Source of the DNA: Halomonas sp. DQ26W
Lineage (GTDB): Bacteria > Pseudomonadota > Gammaproteobacteria > Pseudomonadales > Halomonadaceae
Assembly: GCF_003339685.1 (NCBI RefSeq)
Contig: NZ_QPKI01000009.1
Coordinates: forward strand, 1-64,000
Direction of reading: 5' to 3'
DNA: 64,000 nucleotides
The translations under genes and the position numbers were made by a program. Positions 37,712 to 46,977 of the stretch are shown here, in pieces. The notes under the pieces were generated by a model that was not told the origin of the DNA, ran no database searches, and was given only the letters and a program-made list of their open reading frames with translations. How positions within the stretch are numbered: position 1 is the first letter of the stretch; every line of letters begins with the position of its first letter.

Positions 37712-37921
37712 TCAGGCCAAGAGCGCCGAGAACAGCCGGTAGATCAGAAAGCCACCCGCCAATACCGCCGTTGCCAGCAGCAGCCAGTGCCAACCCTTGG
37801 CCGGCCTCCTGGCCTCCGGCTGAGCGGCATCAGGCTCGGGATGCTCGAAGTCCTCCGGCGTCCTCACTTCCTTGAGGTGCTGGTACTCCTCTTGAGCGGT
37901 CTTGCTTTCCTTCGTGTCCAT
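37712..37921 (-). CDS. small single-pass membrane protein
   Basis: 69 residues: a charged N-terminal half (MDTKESKTAQEEYQHLKEV, then PEDFEHPEPDAAQPEARRP) and one C-terminal membrane helix (GWHWLLLATAVLAGGFLIYR). Start has GGAG six to eight bases upstream on the minus strand. No family recognised. It lies between fabV and argR on the same strand. Confidence 0.6.
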   Translation of the reverse strand: MDTKESKTAQEEYQHLKEVRTPEDFEHPEPDAAQPEARRPAKGWHWLLLATAVLAGGFLIYRLFSALLA

Positions 37922-37975
37922 CGTCGTCTCCTTCTTCTGCCTGCAACGCGAGCATCTCAGTCTCGTATCAGCAGG

Positions 37976-39187
37976 CTATAAACTCACGACATCAAAGGTC
38001 ACCTCGGGGTTCACATCGGCATCGTAGTCCACGTCGTCCCGCTCGAATCCGAACAGCTTCAGGAACTCGTGCTTATAACCAGCATAGTCGGTGATCTCGA
38101 ACAGGTTTTCGCTGGTCACCTTGGGCCAGAGGTCCTTGCACGCCTGCTGTACGTCGTCACGCAGTTCCCAGTCGTCGAAGCGCAGGCGGCCGGCTTCGTC
38201 GGTGACGAACTCGCCGCCCTGCCCCTGCGGTGAATAGAGGCTCTCACCGAACAGGCGGTTGAGCTGGTCGATGGTGCCCTCATGCAGCCCCTTCTCCTTC
38301 ATCACCTTGTAGACCATGGCGATATAGAGCGGCATCACCGGAATCGCGGCACTGGCCTGGGTCACCACCGACTTGAGCACCGCCACGTTGGCGCCGCCGC
38401 CCGTGGCCTTGAGCCTGGCGTCGATCTCGCCGGCGGCGCGATCCAGGTCCTCCTTGGCCTTGCCCAGGGCGCCGTGCCAGTAGATGGGCCAGGTGATCTC
38501 GGTGCCGATGTAGCTAAAGGCGACGCTGCGTGCCCCGGGCGCCAGCACGCCGGCCTGGTCCAGGGCATCCATCCACAGTTCCCAGTCCTCGCCTCCCATG
38601 ACGGCCTTGGTGTCCTCGATCTCCTGCTCGGTGGCCGGCTCGACCTCGGCTTCGATGATTACATCCTTATTGGTATCGATGGCGGTGGCGCGGTAGGTCT
38701 CGCCGATAGGCTTGAGGGCAGAGCGCTTCAGCTCACCGCTGTCGGGCAGCTTGCGTACCGGCGACGCCAGCGAATAGACCACCAGGTCGACCTGGCCCAT
38801 ATCCTGCTTGATCAGCTCGATGGCCGTCTCGCGGGCTTCGTGGGAGAAGGCATCGCCGTTGATCGACTTGCTGTAAAGCCCCTCGGCCTTGGCGAACCGG
38901 TCGAAGGCAGCGCTGTTGTACCAGCCAGCGGTGCCGGGCTTCTTCTCGCTGCCCGGTTTCTCGAAGAAGACCCCCAGGGTATCGGCACCGTAGCCGAAGG
39001 CCGCGGTGATACGCGCCGCCAAGCCGTAGCCACTTGAGGCACCGATCACCAGGACCTTCTTCGGACCCGCGGTTGGGTCAAATCCACGGGCACGAGTTGC
39101 CTCGATCTGCTCGAGCACGCTCTTCTCGCAGCCGATGGGGTGGGTGGTAGTGCAGATGAAACCGCGAACCTTGGGTTTGATGATCAC
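37976..39187 (-). CDS. fabV: enoyl-[ACP] reductase FabV (trans-2-enoyl-CoA reductase type)
   Basis: 403 residues. It reduces the enoyl thioester in fatty acid synthesis using NADH. The start is placed at GTG 39187: translated Met it gives [20 protein letters not shown], which is the canonical FabV N-terminus, and GAGG lies six bases before. Upstream ATGs give a non-family extension. Cofactor motif [16 protein letters not shown] and the FabV active site Tyr-8x-Lys ([10 protein letters not shown]) are present. FabV confers low triclosan sensitivity in family members. Confidence 0.95.
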   Translation of the reverse strand: MIIKPKVRGFICTTTHPIGCEKSVLEQIEATRARGFDPTAGPKKVLVIGASSGYGLAARITAAFGYGADTLGVFFEKPGSEKKPGTAGWYNSAAFDRFAKAEGLYSKSINGDAFSHEARETAIELIKQDMGQVDLVVYSLASPVRKLPDSGELKRSALKPIGETYRATAIDTNKDVIIEAEVEPATEQEIEDTKAVMGGEDWELWMDALDQAGVLAPGARSVAFSYIGTEITWPIYWHGALGKAKEDLDRAAGEIDARLKATGGGANVAVLKSVVTQASAAIPVMPLYIAMVYKVMKEKGLHEGTIDQLNRLFGESLYSPQGQGGEFVTDEAGRLRFDDWELRDDVQQACKDLWPKVTSENLFEITDYAGYKHEFLKLFGFERDDVDYDADVNPEVTFDVVSL

Positions 39188-39517
39188 GTCTAACCTCATT
39201 GTCATGGCCCGCCGCTGGCACAGCAGCATCGGGCGGATGTGAGTGGGCTGTGGTGGCATTCTAGCAGTCTGCCGGGCTTGACCGGTCGTCGCGAGAAAGT
39301 CGGATTTCGAGCCAAGTTTATCAATCGGATGAGGCGAATAGCCCGCTATTTAACGAATCCGATCGAATGAAATTGGCCGAAAGCCCGGATTTCGCAGCAG
39401 ATCAGCGTTAAGTCCGGCAGGCTGCTCGCGTCCGTCATCCCTCCTGTCCGCTCTTGAGCCGGGCCTTCGAGTGGGGCAGGATACATTTCCCGGGTAACGC
39501 GCAGGCAGGAGAGAACG
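39188..39517. other. intergenic region between fabV and the DUF7079-like gene
   Basis: 330 bp with divergent promoters presumably for both genes. Nothing beyond short imperfect inverted repeats was seen; no supported gene. Confidence 0.4.
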
Positions 39518-39907
39518 ATGGATGCACAGACGCTGGTCGATGAGCGCGGCGAGCTGTGGCTGGCACTCGCCCCGCTATGGCTGGACCGTGAACCCGGTGA
39601 GCGTGAGTTCACGCACATGGTGGAAGTGATCCAGCGCCACGACCTGACACTTCATCAACTGGAGTGGATCTTCCGCCTGGAACTGGCCCCTGTGCTGTCG
39701 CGAAATCAGATGTCGGTCGCCAGCGAGTGGCGCAAGTTCGACGACTATCAGCTCATGAAACGCCTGGTCGCCCACAACATGCGGCTCAAGGGCTGGCGGC
39801 GCAAGAGCTGGGCGCTGTTCTCCGGCTTGACCACCATGATGACCCGTCACCGCTGGAACGAACTGATGATGCGCGTGATGCTCGAACGCGGTGAGTCTCC
39901 CAGTTAG
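39518..39907 (+). CDS. DUF7079-like hypothetical protein
   Basis: 129 residues, mostly helical. ELWLALAPLWLDREPGEREF and IFRLELAPVLSRNQMSVASE then WRKFDDYQL resemble the DUF7079 pattern (LFLD, EVAPVL, GEW..FD). A Met/Arg-rich C-terminus (GLTTMMTRHRWNELMMRVML) is notable. ATG follows GGAGAGAACG. Function unknown; family match is tentative. Confidence 0.55.
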   Translation: MDAQTLVDERGELWLALAPLWLDREPGEREFTHMVEVIQRHDLTLHQLEWIFRLELAPVLSRNQMSVASEWRKFDDYQLMKRLVAHNMRLKGWRRKSWALFSGLTTMMTRHRWNELMMRVMLERGESPS

Positions 39908-39919
39908 GGTCGCGCCTGT

Positions 39920-40405
39920 TCAGGTCTCATCCAAGGCCAGCTCCAGAGCCAGCTCCAGAGTAACGCCGTGCTCGCCCGGCGCGAAGCGCCGTATCACCCG
40001 GCCATCCCGGCCCACCAGGAACTTGGTGAAATTCCATTTGATCATCGTGGTGCCGAGCACACCCGGCGCCTCGCGTTTCAGCTCCTTGAAGAGCGAATGA
40101 GCCTGCGAACCGTTGACCTTGACCTTCTGCATGACCGGAAAGGTGACGCCGTATCGGGTCGAGCTGAAGGCGCAGAAATCCATGGCCGACTCAGGCGCCT
40201 GACGGGCAAACTGGTTGCAGGGAAAAGCCAGCACGGTTAAACCACGATCGCGATGGCGGCCATAGAGCCGCTGCAGCTCATGCAACTGTGGCGTAAAACC
40301 GCAACGGCTCGCCACATTGACGATCAGCAGCACCTGCCCCTTGAGGGCCTGCAGATTGAAGGGCTCGCCGCGATAGGTGCGGCATTCGTGTTCGTGAATG
40401 GCCAT
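39920..40405 (-). CDS. glutathione peroxidase family thiol peroxidase
   Basis: 161 residues. Peroxidatic site NVASRCGFTPQ (Cys), FPCNQFARQAPES with Gln and a possible resolving Cys, and WNFTKFLVGRDG with Trp and Asn, completing the tetrad. Selenocysteine is replaced by Cys. Such enzymes usually use thioredoxin or glutathione to reduce lipid or hydrogen peroxide. ATG 40405 follows AGGCGACCT. The C-terminus repeats the residues LALE through a 12-bp DNA duplication (39940-39963). Confidence 0.9.
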   Translation of the reverse strand: MAIHEHECRTYRGEPFNLQALKGQVLLIVNVASRCGFTPQLHELQRLYGRHRDRGLTVLAFPCNQFARQAPESAMDFCAFSSTRYGVTFPVMQKVKVNGSQAHSLFKELKREAPGVLGTTMIKWNFTKFLVGRDGRVIRRFAPGEHGVTLELALELALDET

Positions 40406-40431
40406 AGGTCGCCTGCCTTGCTGACATCCTT

Positions 40432-42594
40432 TCACGATGCCACGTCATCCCCCGCGGCACCAGCCCGGCGGGCTCGATAGCGCGGCGTCGCCAAGTACCG
40501 CCCTATCTCCTTGGTGGCCTGTCGTAGCCGCCGCCGACCAGCGCTCCTTTCCGCCTCGTTCAGCGGTGCATAGGCTAATCGCTCATACTCCTCGGCAATG
40601 GTGCGAAGGGCCGCCCCCACGGAGCCGAGTGCCGGGGCAACACGCAGCAGGTGGCCGGCCGGGGTCTCGCCGGAGGTAGGTCCCAGGCCCAGGCACACCA
40701 GTCGGCCCCGCAGATACCCCAGCATGTCGCTTTCGTTACGCCAGCGGCGCTGGTGCAAGCCGATACGCAGCAGCCATGTCAGGCCAGCCAGCCCCAGCAC
40801 TGTGCCTCCCAGCCAGGCCGCACCCCTCCAGAGTGCCGAGCGTAGATATGTACTGAGCCAGCCGTATCCTGCCTCCAGCCGTTCGCCAAGGCCCAGCATG
40901 AACTCCCTGGCGGTGGCCCGTTGGTAACCGATGACGCCTCGCTGCCACTGGTACTCCAGGCTCTCCCACCGCAGCCGCAGGCGGTTGACCCAGCCCAGCT
41001 CGCGCAGGCGCAGCGAGGAAAAGGGCGAGTCGGCCAGAAAGACCTCGGCGCCACCCTCGACGGCCTGGGGACCCAGCTCGATCCGCTCGGGGGCAATAGC
41101 AGCCGTGGGGTCCAGGCGCTGCCAGGCGCCATCGAGCCACACCTCGACCCAGGCGTGAGCGTCGTAGTCGCGGACGGTGAAGTAGCCATCCGGATGGCGT
41201 TCACCGCCCAGAAAACCGACCACCAGCCGTGCCGGAATTCCCGCTGCCCGAATCAGGGTCGCCGCGGCCGAGGCGTAGTGGGTGCAGTAGCCGGCTCGAC
41301 TCTCGAACAGGAATTCATCGACCCGATGGCGGGAGCCCAGGCGTGGCGGCATGAGCGTATAGCGGAAGGGGGACTCACCGAAGTGCGCCATGATCGCTGC
41401 CAGAAAGGCACGTTTATCGCCCCCGCTCTCCTGCCACAATTGCTCACCCAGCGCCCGGGTCCGGGGATTGACCTGGCTCGGCAGCAGGCTGTTCCAGGCG
41501 TCGCCAGCGGGGTCGGCATTGGCCGGTGCCGCCCCGCTGCTCTCCAGGCGCAGCAGACTGCGTGAGCTCTGCGACGTCAATCGCTCCAGGGTGCCGTCGG
41601 CCAGGTAGCGCTGTTCGCTGTCGCTGGCCAGCGGCGTGCCCAGCGAGGGGAGCCAGGGCCGACTGTCCGGCTCCAGCAGCAGCTCGGCGCGAAAGCGGCC
41701 TGCTTCGGCTGCTTCATCTACCCAGGGTGACCGGCGCGCCTCGCGGACGAACGCGCCTTCGCTTTGACCCAGCGTGGCGGCCAACTCGTCGGGCGGCGCG
41801 CGAAACCAGCGCCTGCCATCGGTGCCGGAGAGCGTATAGACACGCCAGTAGCGCTCATGGGTCGCTGGCTCTTCGCCGTCGAATGACACGCGAAAGGCCC
41901 GGGCATCGCTGCGCGACAGTTGTGCGATATCTCCCGGTGACACCTGGTCGGACAACCCAGTGGAGGCACGATCCATCTGTGGCATGCTCCATAGCGGACC
42001 CAGGCGCGGAACGGCCAGGAACAGCACCACCATCAATGGCGCCGAAAACAGCAGCAGCCAACCGGCTTCGACCCAGGCGCAGCGTGCATCTGGGGCACCG
42101 GCCAGTCGGGTCAGCGACTGCAGCAGCCAGGCCAGCGCCATCAGGGCGCCCAGCGCCATCAGGATCCCCTGTTCGTGCAGGAACGCAACGCTGGTCGCGA
42201 TGATCCCGATTACCACCACCACCCGTGCATCGCGTCGGTTGTGGGTCTCCAGCAGCTTGAGCAGGTAGACGCCCAGCAGCAGCCCGATCAGCCCATCCAT
42301 GTCGTGCAGTACGCCGTACTGCAGCCATAGCGCGCCCAGCAGCAGCGCAACGCCCCCCAGGCGCAGCAGACGCCCAGCCCGAGGCACCCGCTGACGCAGC
42401 TGGAAATAGCGCCAGATCGCCACAGCCAAGGCCAGCCCTACAAGCCAGGCCGGCATCCAGATCAGATGCAGCGCCAGCACCAGGCACTGGCCAATAAACA
42501 GTTGGCGCAGCATGCCGGCACCGAGTTCGTGCCCGTCTGCCAACACCGCCACCTCCGGGGGTTGACGACGGCGACCCACCAGCCAGTCGATCAT
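40432..42594 (-). CDS. DUF3488/transglutaminase-like membrane protein
   Basis: 720 residues. Six to seven membrane helices in the first 200 residues, then a large periplasmic part with the transglutaminase triad: SRAGYCTHYASAAATLIRAA (Cys), RDYDAHAWVEVWL (His) and RLDPTAA (Asp), one further helix near 560 and a DUF4129-type tail. In this conserved operon it follows MoxR and DUF58 genes; the set is thought to act in envelope or metal-complex maturation. The ATG overlaps the DUF58 stop (ATGA). Confidence 0.88.
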   Translation of the reverse strand: MIDWLVGRRRQPPEVAVLADGHELGAGMLRQLFIGQCLVLALHLIWMPAWLVGLALAVAIWRYFQLRQRVPRAGRLLRLGGVALLLGALWLQYGVLHDMDGLIGLLLGVYLLKLLETHNRRDARVVVVIGIIATSVAFLHEQGILMALGALMALAWLLQSLTRLAGAPDARCAWVEAGWLLLFSAPLMVVLFLAVPRLGPLWSMPQMDRASTGLSDQVSPGDIAQLSRSDARAFRVSFDGEEPATHERYWRVYTLSGTDGRRWFRAPPDELAATLGQSEGAFVREARRSPWVDEAAEAGRFRAELLLEPDSRPWLPSLGTPLASDSEQRYLADGTLERLTSQSSRSLLRLESSGAAPANADPAGDAWNSLLPSQVNPRTRALGEQLWQESGGDKRAFLAAIMAHFGESPFRYTLMPPRLGSRHRVDEFLFESRAGYCTHYASAAATLIRAAGIPARLVVGFLGGERHPDGYFTVRDYDAHAWVEVWLDGAWQRLDPTAAIAPERIELGPQAVEGGAEVFLADSPFSSLRLRELGWVNRLRLRWESLEYQWQRGVIGYQRATAREFMLGLGERLEAGYGWLSTYLRSALWRGAAWLGGTVLGLAGLTWLLRIGLHQRRWRNESDMLGYLRGRLVCLGLGPTSGETPAGHLLRVAPALGSVGAALRTIAEEYERLAYAPLNEAERSAGRRRLRQATKEIGRYLATPRYRARRAGAAGDDVAS

Positions 42595-43565
42595 TCGCCG
42601 TCCGCTCCTTCGGTGGCGGCCGGGAACAGCGCCAGCGCATCCAATGCAGTCCGCCGCTGGCTTTCGCCCTCCCCCTGGGGCAGTTCCAGCCCTGGCAGCC
42701 GCAGGCCATAGCGATCCCCGGCTCGATGATGCGCCAGCACCCGGGCACAGAGCAGTGACAGGCGGCGTTCGGGGCTGCCCCGGCAATTGGCGTAATCCAG
42801 CCACAGCTGCTGACGAGGTGGCACACTGAATACCTTGGTGGTAAGGATGCCGCTGCGGCTCCACTGTTTCCAGGCCACTCGCGTGGCGCTATCGCCACGT
42901 TCGAAGCGGCGCAGTCCGGCAAAGTCGGTGGCGTCCAGCCCTTCACCGAGCTGGCGGCGCTCCGGCCCCGCCACCTCCAGCGGTGCCGGATAGACGAGTA
43001 GTTCAGTGGTTGGCTGCACCCAGGCCACTGCCCGCACCAGCCCCAGTGGCCAACTGGTCTCCAGGCGCAGGGTGGGCGGCAACTGCCAACCACGCTGCCC
43101 GGTGCGCCAAGGCAGGCTTGCCGTGGCCTCAGTTTCCAGGCGCGGCAGCGTGGCGCCATGAACGTCCAGAACAAGCCCGATGGCGGTTCGCGGGCGTGCG
43201 GCCCTTATCACCACCCGGAGCCGCGACTCGCGTCCGACGAAGGCCTCCCGGGGCAACTGGAGCTCGACGGTGACACCCAGCAGGTTGCGCCAGGTACGCA
43301 CCAGTACGACCACTGCCAGCCCCGCCAGCCAGAAGGCCAGCGCATAAGCGAGGCTGTTCTGGTAGTTGACGCCGAAAAGCAGCAGTACTGCCACCAGGGC
43401 GATCCAGACCAGGCCGAAGCGAGTGGGAAGCAGGAAAAGCCGACGCTGCGGCAGGGGTTCGCCGGGAGCGATGGTCAGGCGTCGACCGAGCCAGGCACGC
43501 AGCCCCCTGGGGACGCTCGCCCCTCGCCTACCGGGTACTGACGCGCCGACCTTGGCCGTGGACAT
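42591..43565 (-). CDS. DUF58 domain protein
   Basis: 324 residues. Two N-terminal membrane helices (FGLVWIALVAVLLLFGVNY, LAYALAFWLAGLAVVVLV) then a DUF58 domain with RRQLGEGLDATDFAGLRRFE and GDSATRVAWKQWSRSG, followed by a VWA-like half lacking a clear MIDAS. It sits two bases after the MoxR stop and overlaps the transglutaminase start. Usually partners with MoxR AAA+ ATPases. Confidence 0.85.
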   Translation of the reverse strand: MSTAKVGASVPGRRGASVPRGLRAWLGRRLTIAPGEPLPQRRLFLLPTRFGLVWIALVAVLLLFGVNYQNSLAYALAFWLAGLAVVVLVRTWRNLLGVTVELQLPREAFVGRESRLRVVIRAARPRTAIGLVLDVHGATLPRLETEATASLPWRTGQRGWQLPPTLRLETSWPLGLVRAVAWVQPTTELLVYPAPLEVAGPERRQLGEGLDATDFAGLRRFERGDSATRVAWKQWSRSGILTTKVFSVPPRQQLWLDYANCRGSPERRLSLLCARVLAHHRAGDRYGLRLPGLELPQGEGESQRRTALDALALFPAATEGADGE

Positions 43566-43567
43566 GG

Positions 43568-44494
43568 TCAGGCCTGGACCGGTACACGACCGAGCAAGTG
43601 CATGGCCAGCGCCTCGCCCTCCTCGCGATGACCACTGCTCAGGCGATGGCCGGCTACCGGCCTCCAGACGGCCTGTACGTCCTCGGGCAGCACATGGTCG
43701 CGTCCGGCCAGTAGCGCCCAGCCACGTGCTGCCTGCACCAGCGCCAGCAGGCCCCGGGTCGATAGCCCCCAGGCCAGTTCGGGGCGCTCACGGCTGGCCC
43801 GCCCCAGGGCCTGGACGTAGTCGAGCACACGGTCGGCGACATGGATCGTCGCGACCTTCGTCTGCCAGTGGCGCAGGCGTTCGCCGTCCAGCAGCACATC
43901 CAGCTCGTCGAGCCGGCTACGACCCGCCAGGCCGCGCAGGATATCGCGCTCGGCGCGAAAATCGGGATAGCCCAGCGACAGCCGCATCAGGAAGCGGTCC
44001 AACTGCGACTCCGGCAATGCAAAGGTGCCGGCCTGGTCCTGGGGGTTCTGGGTAGCGATGACGAAAAAGGGATCGGGAAGCGCGCGGGTCTCGCCCTCCA
44101 CGGTGACCTGGCCCTCCTCCATCGCTTCGAGTAGTGCGCTCTGGGTCTTGGGCGTGGCGCGATTGATCTCGTCGGCCAGTACCAGGCCATGGAAAATCGG
44201 CCCGGGGTGGAAACGGAAACTCGCCTCACGCGGGTCGAAGACCGACACCCCCAGCACGTCGGCGGGCAGCAGGTCGCTGGTAAACTGTAGGCGCTGCATA
44301 TCGAGCCCCGTAACCCGCGCCAACGCCTGGGCCAGGGTGGTCTTGCCCAGCCCCGGCAGGTCCTCGATCAGCAGGTGGCCGCGACAGAGCAGGCAGCACA
44401 GGGCCAGGCGCACCTCCCGGGACTTGCCCAGCACCACCCGGTCCAGAGTGGCGATCACGGCCTCCAGGTCCCCCACCGACGTCAATGCATTCAT
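43568..44494 (-). CDS. MoxR-family AAA+ ATPase
   Basis: 308 residues. Walker A LIEDLPGLGKTTLAQAL, Walker B HGLVLADEINRATPKTQSAL, sensor-1 FFVIATQNP and C-terminal lid LSTRGLLALVQAARGWALL. Chaperone-type ATPase for VWA or DUF58 partners. ATG 44494 overlaps the NUDIX stop by four bases, so the four genes NUDIX-moxR-DUF58-TGase form a coupled operon. Confidence 0.93.
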   Translation of the reverse strand: MNALTSVGDLEAVIATLDRVVLGKSREVRLALCCLLCRGHLLIEDLPGLGKTTLAQALARVTGLDMQRLQFTSDLLPADVLGVSVFDPREASFRFHPGPIFHGLVLADEINRATPKTQSALLEAMEEGQVTVEGETRALPDPFFVIATQNPQDQAGTFALPESQLDRFLMRLSLGYPDFRAERDILRGLAGRSRLDELDVLLDGERLRHWQTKVATIHVADRVLDYVQALGRASRERPELAWGLSTRGLLALVQAARGWALLAGRDHVLPEDVQAVWRPVAGHRLSSGHREEGEALAMHLLGRVPVQA

Positions 44495-45039
44495 CGCCCC
44501 GTCTCCAGCCAACCGGACGCGATCAGCTCGTCCACGGCCTGGCGGGTATCCGGTGTGATCTCCTCCAGCGCCAGCGCCTCCTCCAGGGAACACCAGAAAG
44601 TATCGGCGACCTCTTCCACCTGCAGGGTGAGAGGGCCATCGTACTCGACCAGATAAAGACTGCCGAAGATGTGGTTGCCGCCCCGGTCGTACCGGAACTC
44701 CCCGGCATGACTCAGGGGGACGCCGCAAATGCCCAGCTCCTCGGCCAGCTCACGACGCGCCGCCACATGCACGGCCTCGCCGGCACCGACCACGCCCCCC
44801 GCGGCCAGGTCGAGTCCGCCGGGAAACACCTCCTTGATCAGGGTGCGGCGCTGAACGCAGATCTCACCCTGTCGATTGAGGATGACCACGTAGGTGGCCC
44901 GGTGCCAGAACTGGAAGCGGCGCATCAGCGCCCGGGGGGCGCTACCGCAGGGGCGGTTGCGGGCATCCACCAGCTGGATGGACTCATCGGCCACCAGCGG
45001 CGTCGGCAGAATCGGGTCGAGAGGGGTCTTGGCCGTCAC
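44491..45039 (-). CDS. NUDIX hydrolase (YfcD-like)
   Basis: 182 residues. Complete NUDIX box: GGVVGAGEAVHVAARRELAE then ELGI (G-5x-E-7x-RE-U-xEE-x-GU). The pattern RATYVVILNRQGEICVQRRT and the YfcD-type N-terminus suggest a nucleoside diphosphate or dinucleotide hydrolase of uncertain substrate. GTG 45039 is chosen because GGAGG lies five bases before. First gene of the MoxR operon. Confidence 0.85.
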   Translation of the reverse strand: MTAKTPLDPILPTPLVADESIQLVDARNRPCGSAPRALMRRFQFWHRATYVVILNRQGEICVQRRTLIKEVFPGGLDLAAGGVVGAGEAVHVAARRELAEELGICGVPLSHAGEFRYDRGGNHIFGSLYLVEYDGPLTLQVEEVADTFWCSLEEALALEEITPDTRQAVDELIASGWLETGR

Positions 45040-45167
45040 GGTCACCTCCGCAGGTTCGAGCCACAAGCCTACCCAGTGGTGCCGCCGTCGTCACGCTCGA
45101 CGTCACATTGACCCCGCCCGATGCACTGACCATGCTTCGGAACAATCCCCTGAAATACTGACCGCAA

Positions 45168-45311
45168 GGGAAACGCTGAACAAATCGACGAGCGAGATGA
45201 AGCGCAAGGCGCGCGGAGCACAGGACCCGGAGCATATGGGGTATATGTGAGGACTCCGAGCACCGCGCAACGCAGCGATTCGCTCGCGCAGGCATTTGTG
45301 CAGTGTTTCCC
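45168..45311. mobile_element. 144-bp MITE-like element, copy A
   Basis: Terminal inverted repeats GGGAAACGCTGAACAAAT (45168-45185) and the complement of ATTTGTGCAGTGTTTCCC (45294-45311) match at 16 of 18 positions. There is no coding capacity. Its internal sequence, read on the minus strand, resembles copy B at 61702-61843 (GGTGCTC, TCCTCAC, CTCCGG, CTCCG blocks in the same order). Flanking AA may be a short target duplication. The right end directly abuts the AAGGAG ribosome site of the AidB-like gene. Confidence 0.7.
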
Positions 45312-45324
45312 AAGGAGCTCCGCC

Positions 45325-46977
45325 ATGAACCGCTCGTCCCCCCGAACCCGCATGGCGACCCACGAGGTGCTCAACCAGCCCGCTCCCCGGGGCGACCGGG
45401 ACCTGCTTGCCGGGGACCTGCCGCTGCGCGAGGCGCTGGCCAGGGAGGCCCCGCCGTGGGTCGCCGAGCGCCTCGCCCCCCTGGGCCGAGAAACCGGCAG
45501 CACCCGAGTCGCAGCCTTGGGAGAGGAAGCCAACCGCCACCCACCGGAGCTGCACCTTTTCGATCGCCACGGCCGACGCCTGGATGAAGTGCACTACCAC
45601 CCCGCCTACCACGAGCTGATGACGATGGCGATGGCGGGCGGCTGGCATGCGGTGGCCTGGCAGGAGGAGGGGCGCGGGGGCCACCAGGCCCATATCGCCG
45701 CCCTCTACCTGCTGACCCAGGCCGAGCCAGGCTTCTGCTGCCCGGTGACCATGACCCACGCTGCCATGCCGGTGCTACGCCACAGTCCGGACGTGGAGGC
45801 CGCCTGGGCACCTGGCCTGCTGGCCAACGCCTATGATCCCCGCCCCCTGCCAGCCGCACAAAAGCGAGGCCTTACCTTTGGCATGGCCATGACCGAGAAG
45901 CAGGGGGGCAGCGATGTACGCAGCAATTCCACACGCGCCGAACCCGACGGCGAGGGTTGGCGACTAACCGGTCACAAGTGGTTCTGCAGCGCGCCGATGT
46001 CCGATGCCTTTCTCACCCTGGCCCAGACCAACGACGGCCTCTCCTGCTTCCTGGTGCCGCGTTTCACGCCGGACGGAGAGCGCAACGCCATCGAGCTGCA
46101 GCGGCTCAAGGAAAAATGCGGAAATCGCGCCAATGCCTCCGCCGAGATCGAGTATCGTGGCGCTTGGGCGACCCCGTTGGGCGATCCCGGCCGCGGCGTG
46201 GCGACCATCATCGACATGGTCCAACAAACCCGGCTGGACGCGGCCACTGCACCGGTGGGTATGATGCGCCTGGCCCTGACGGAAGCCTGGCACCACACGC
46301 GGCAACGACACGCCTTTGGAAAAGTGCTGGCCGAACAGCCGCTGATGCGTAGCGTTCTCGCCGACCTGGCGCTGGAGGTGGAAGCCGGGATCGCCCTCGC
46401 CATGCGCACCGCCCATGCCTTCGACGGGGTTGCACGAGGAGACGACCGACAAACCGCCCTGGCCCGGCTGCTGCCGTCACTAGCCAAGTACTGGCACAAC
46501 AAGCGCGGACCCGGTTTCATGGCCGAGGCCATGGAGTGCCTGGGCGGCATCGGCTACGTGGAGGAGACGCCGCTGGCGCGGCTCTACCGTGAGGCGCCCG
46601 TGAACTCGATCTGGGAGGGGTCGGGCAACGTGATGTGTCTCGACGTGCTGCGGGTACTGGCCCGGCACCCGGAGTCGATTGAGGCACTGCGGGCCGAGCT
46701 GGCCGCGGCCCGGGGACAGCAGCCGGACTTCGACTTGGCGTTGGCTGGACTGGAACGCGACCTGGCGCTGCCCACCGGCGCACTGGAGGCCAGGGCACGC
46801 TGGCTGGCCCAGCGCCTGGCACAGTGCTTGCAGGCGTCACTGCTGCTGCGCCATGCCCCCAACGAGGTGGCCGAGACCTTCTGCCGCTCGCGCCTTGGCG
46901 TGGAAGCCAGCCCGGCCTACGGTGTGATACCGGCCGATGCCACGCTGGCGACGATCCTGGCACGGATCGGTGACTGA
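45325..46977 (+). CDS. AidB-like acyl-CoA dehydrogenase
   Basis: 550 residues (AidB 541). Acyl-CoA dehydrogenase fold with AidB features: FGMAMTEKQGGSDVRSNST, WFCSAPMSDAFLTLAQT, AMECLGGIGYVEETPLARLY and the C-terminal extension. E. coli AidB is an alkylation-response flavoprotein that binds DNA; whether this one dehydrogenates a CoA ester is unknown. AAGGAG lies seven bases before ATG 45325. Its end overlaps the end of the REC-EAL gene on the other strand by 61 bp. Confidence 0.85.
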   Translation: MNRSSPRTRMATHEVLNQPAPRGDRDLLAGDLPLREALAREAPPWVAERLAPLGRETGSTRVAALGEEANRHPPELHLFDRHGRRLDEVHYHPAYHELMTMAMAGGWHAVAWQEEGRGGHQAHIAALYLLTQAEPGFCCPVTMTHAAMPVLRHSPDVEAAWAPGLLANAYDPRPLPAAQKRGLTFGMAMTEKQGGSDVRSNSTRAEPDGEGWRLTGHKWFCSAPMSDAFLTLAQTNDGLSCFLVPRFTPDGERNAIELQRLKEKCGNRANASAEIEYRGAWATPLGDPGRGVATIIDMVQQTRLDAATAPVGMMRLALTEAWHHTRQRHAFGKVLAEQPLMRSVLADLALEVEAGIALAMRTAHAFDGVARGDDRQTALARLLPSLAKYWHNKRGPGFMAEAMECLGGIGYVEETPLARLYREAPVNSIWEGSGNVMCLDVLRVLARHPESIEALRAELAAARGQQPDFDLALAGLERDLALPTGALEARARWLAQRLAQCLQASLLLRHAPNEVAETFCRSRLGVEASPAYGVIPADATLATILARIGD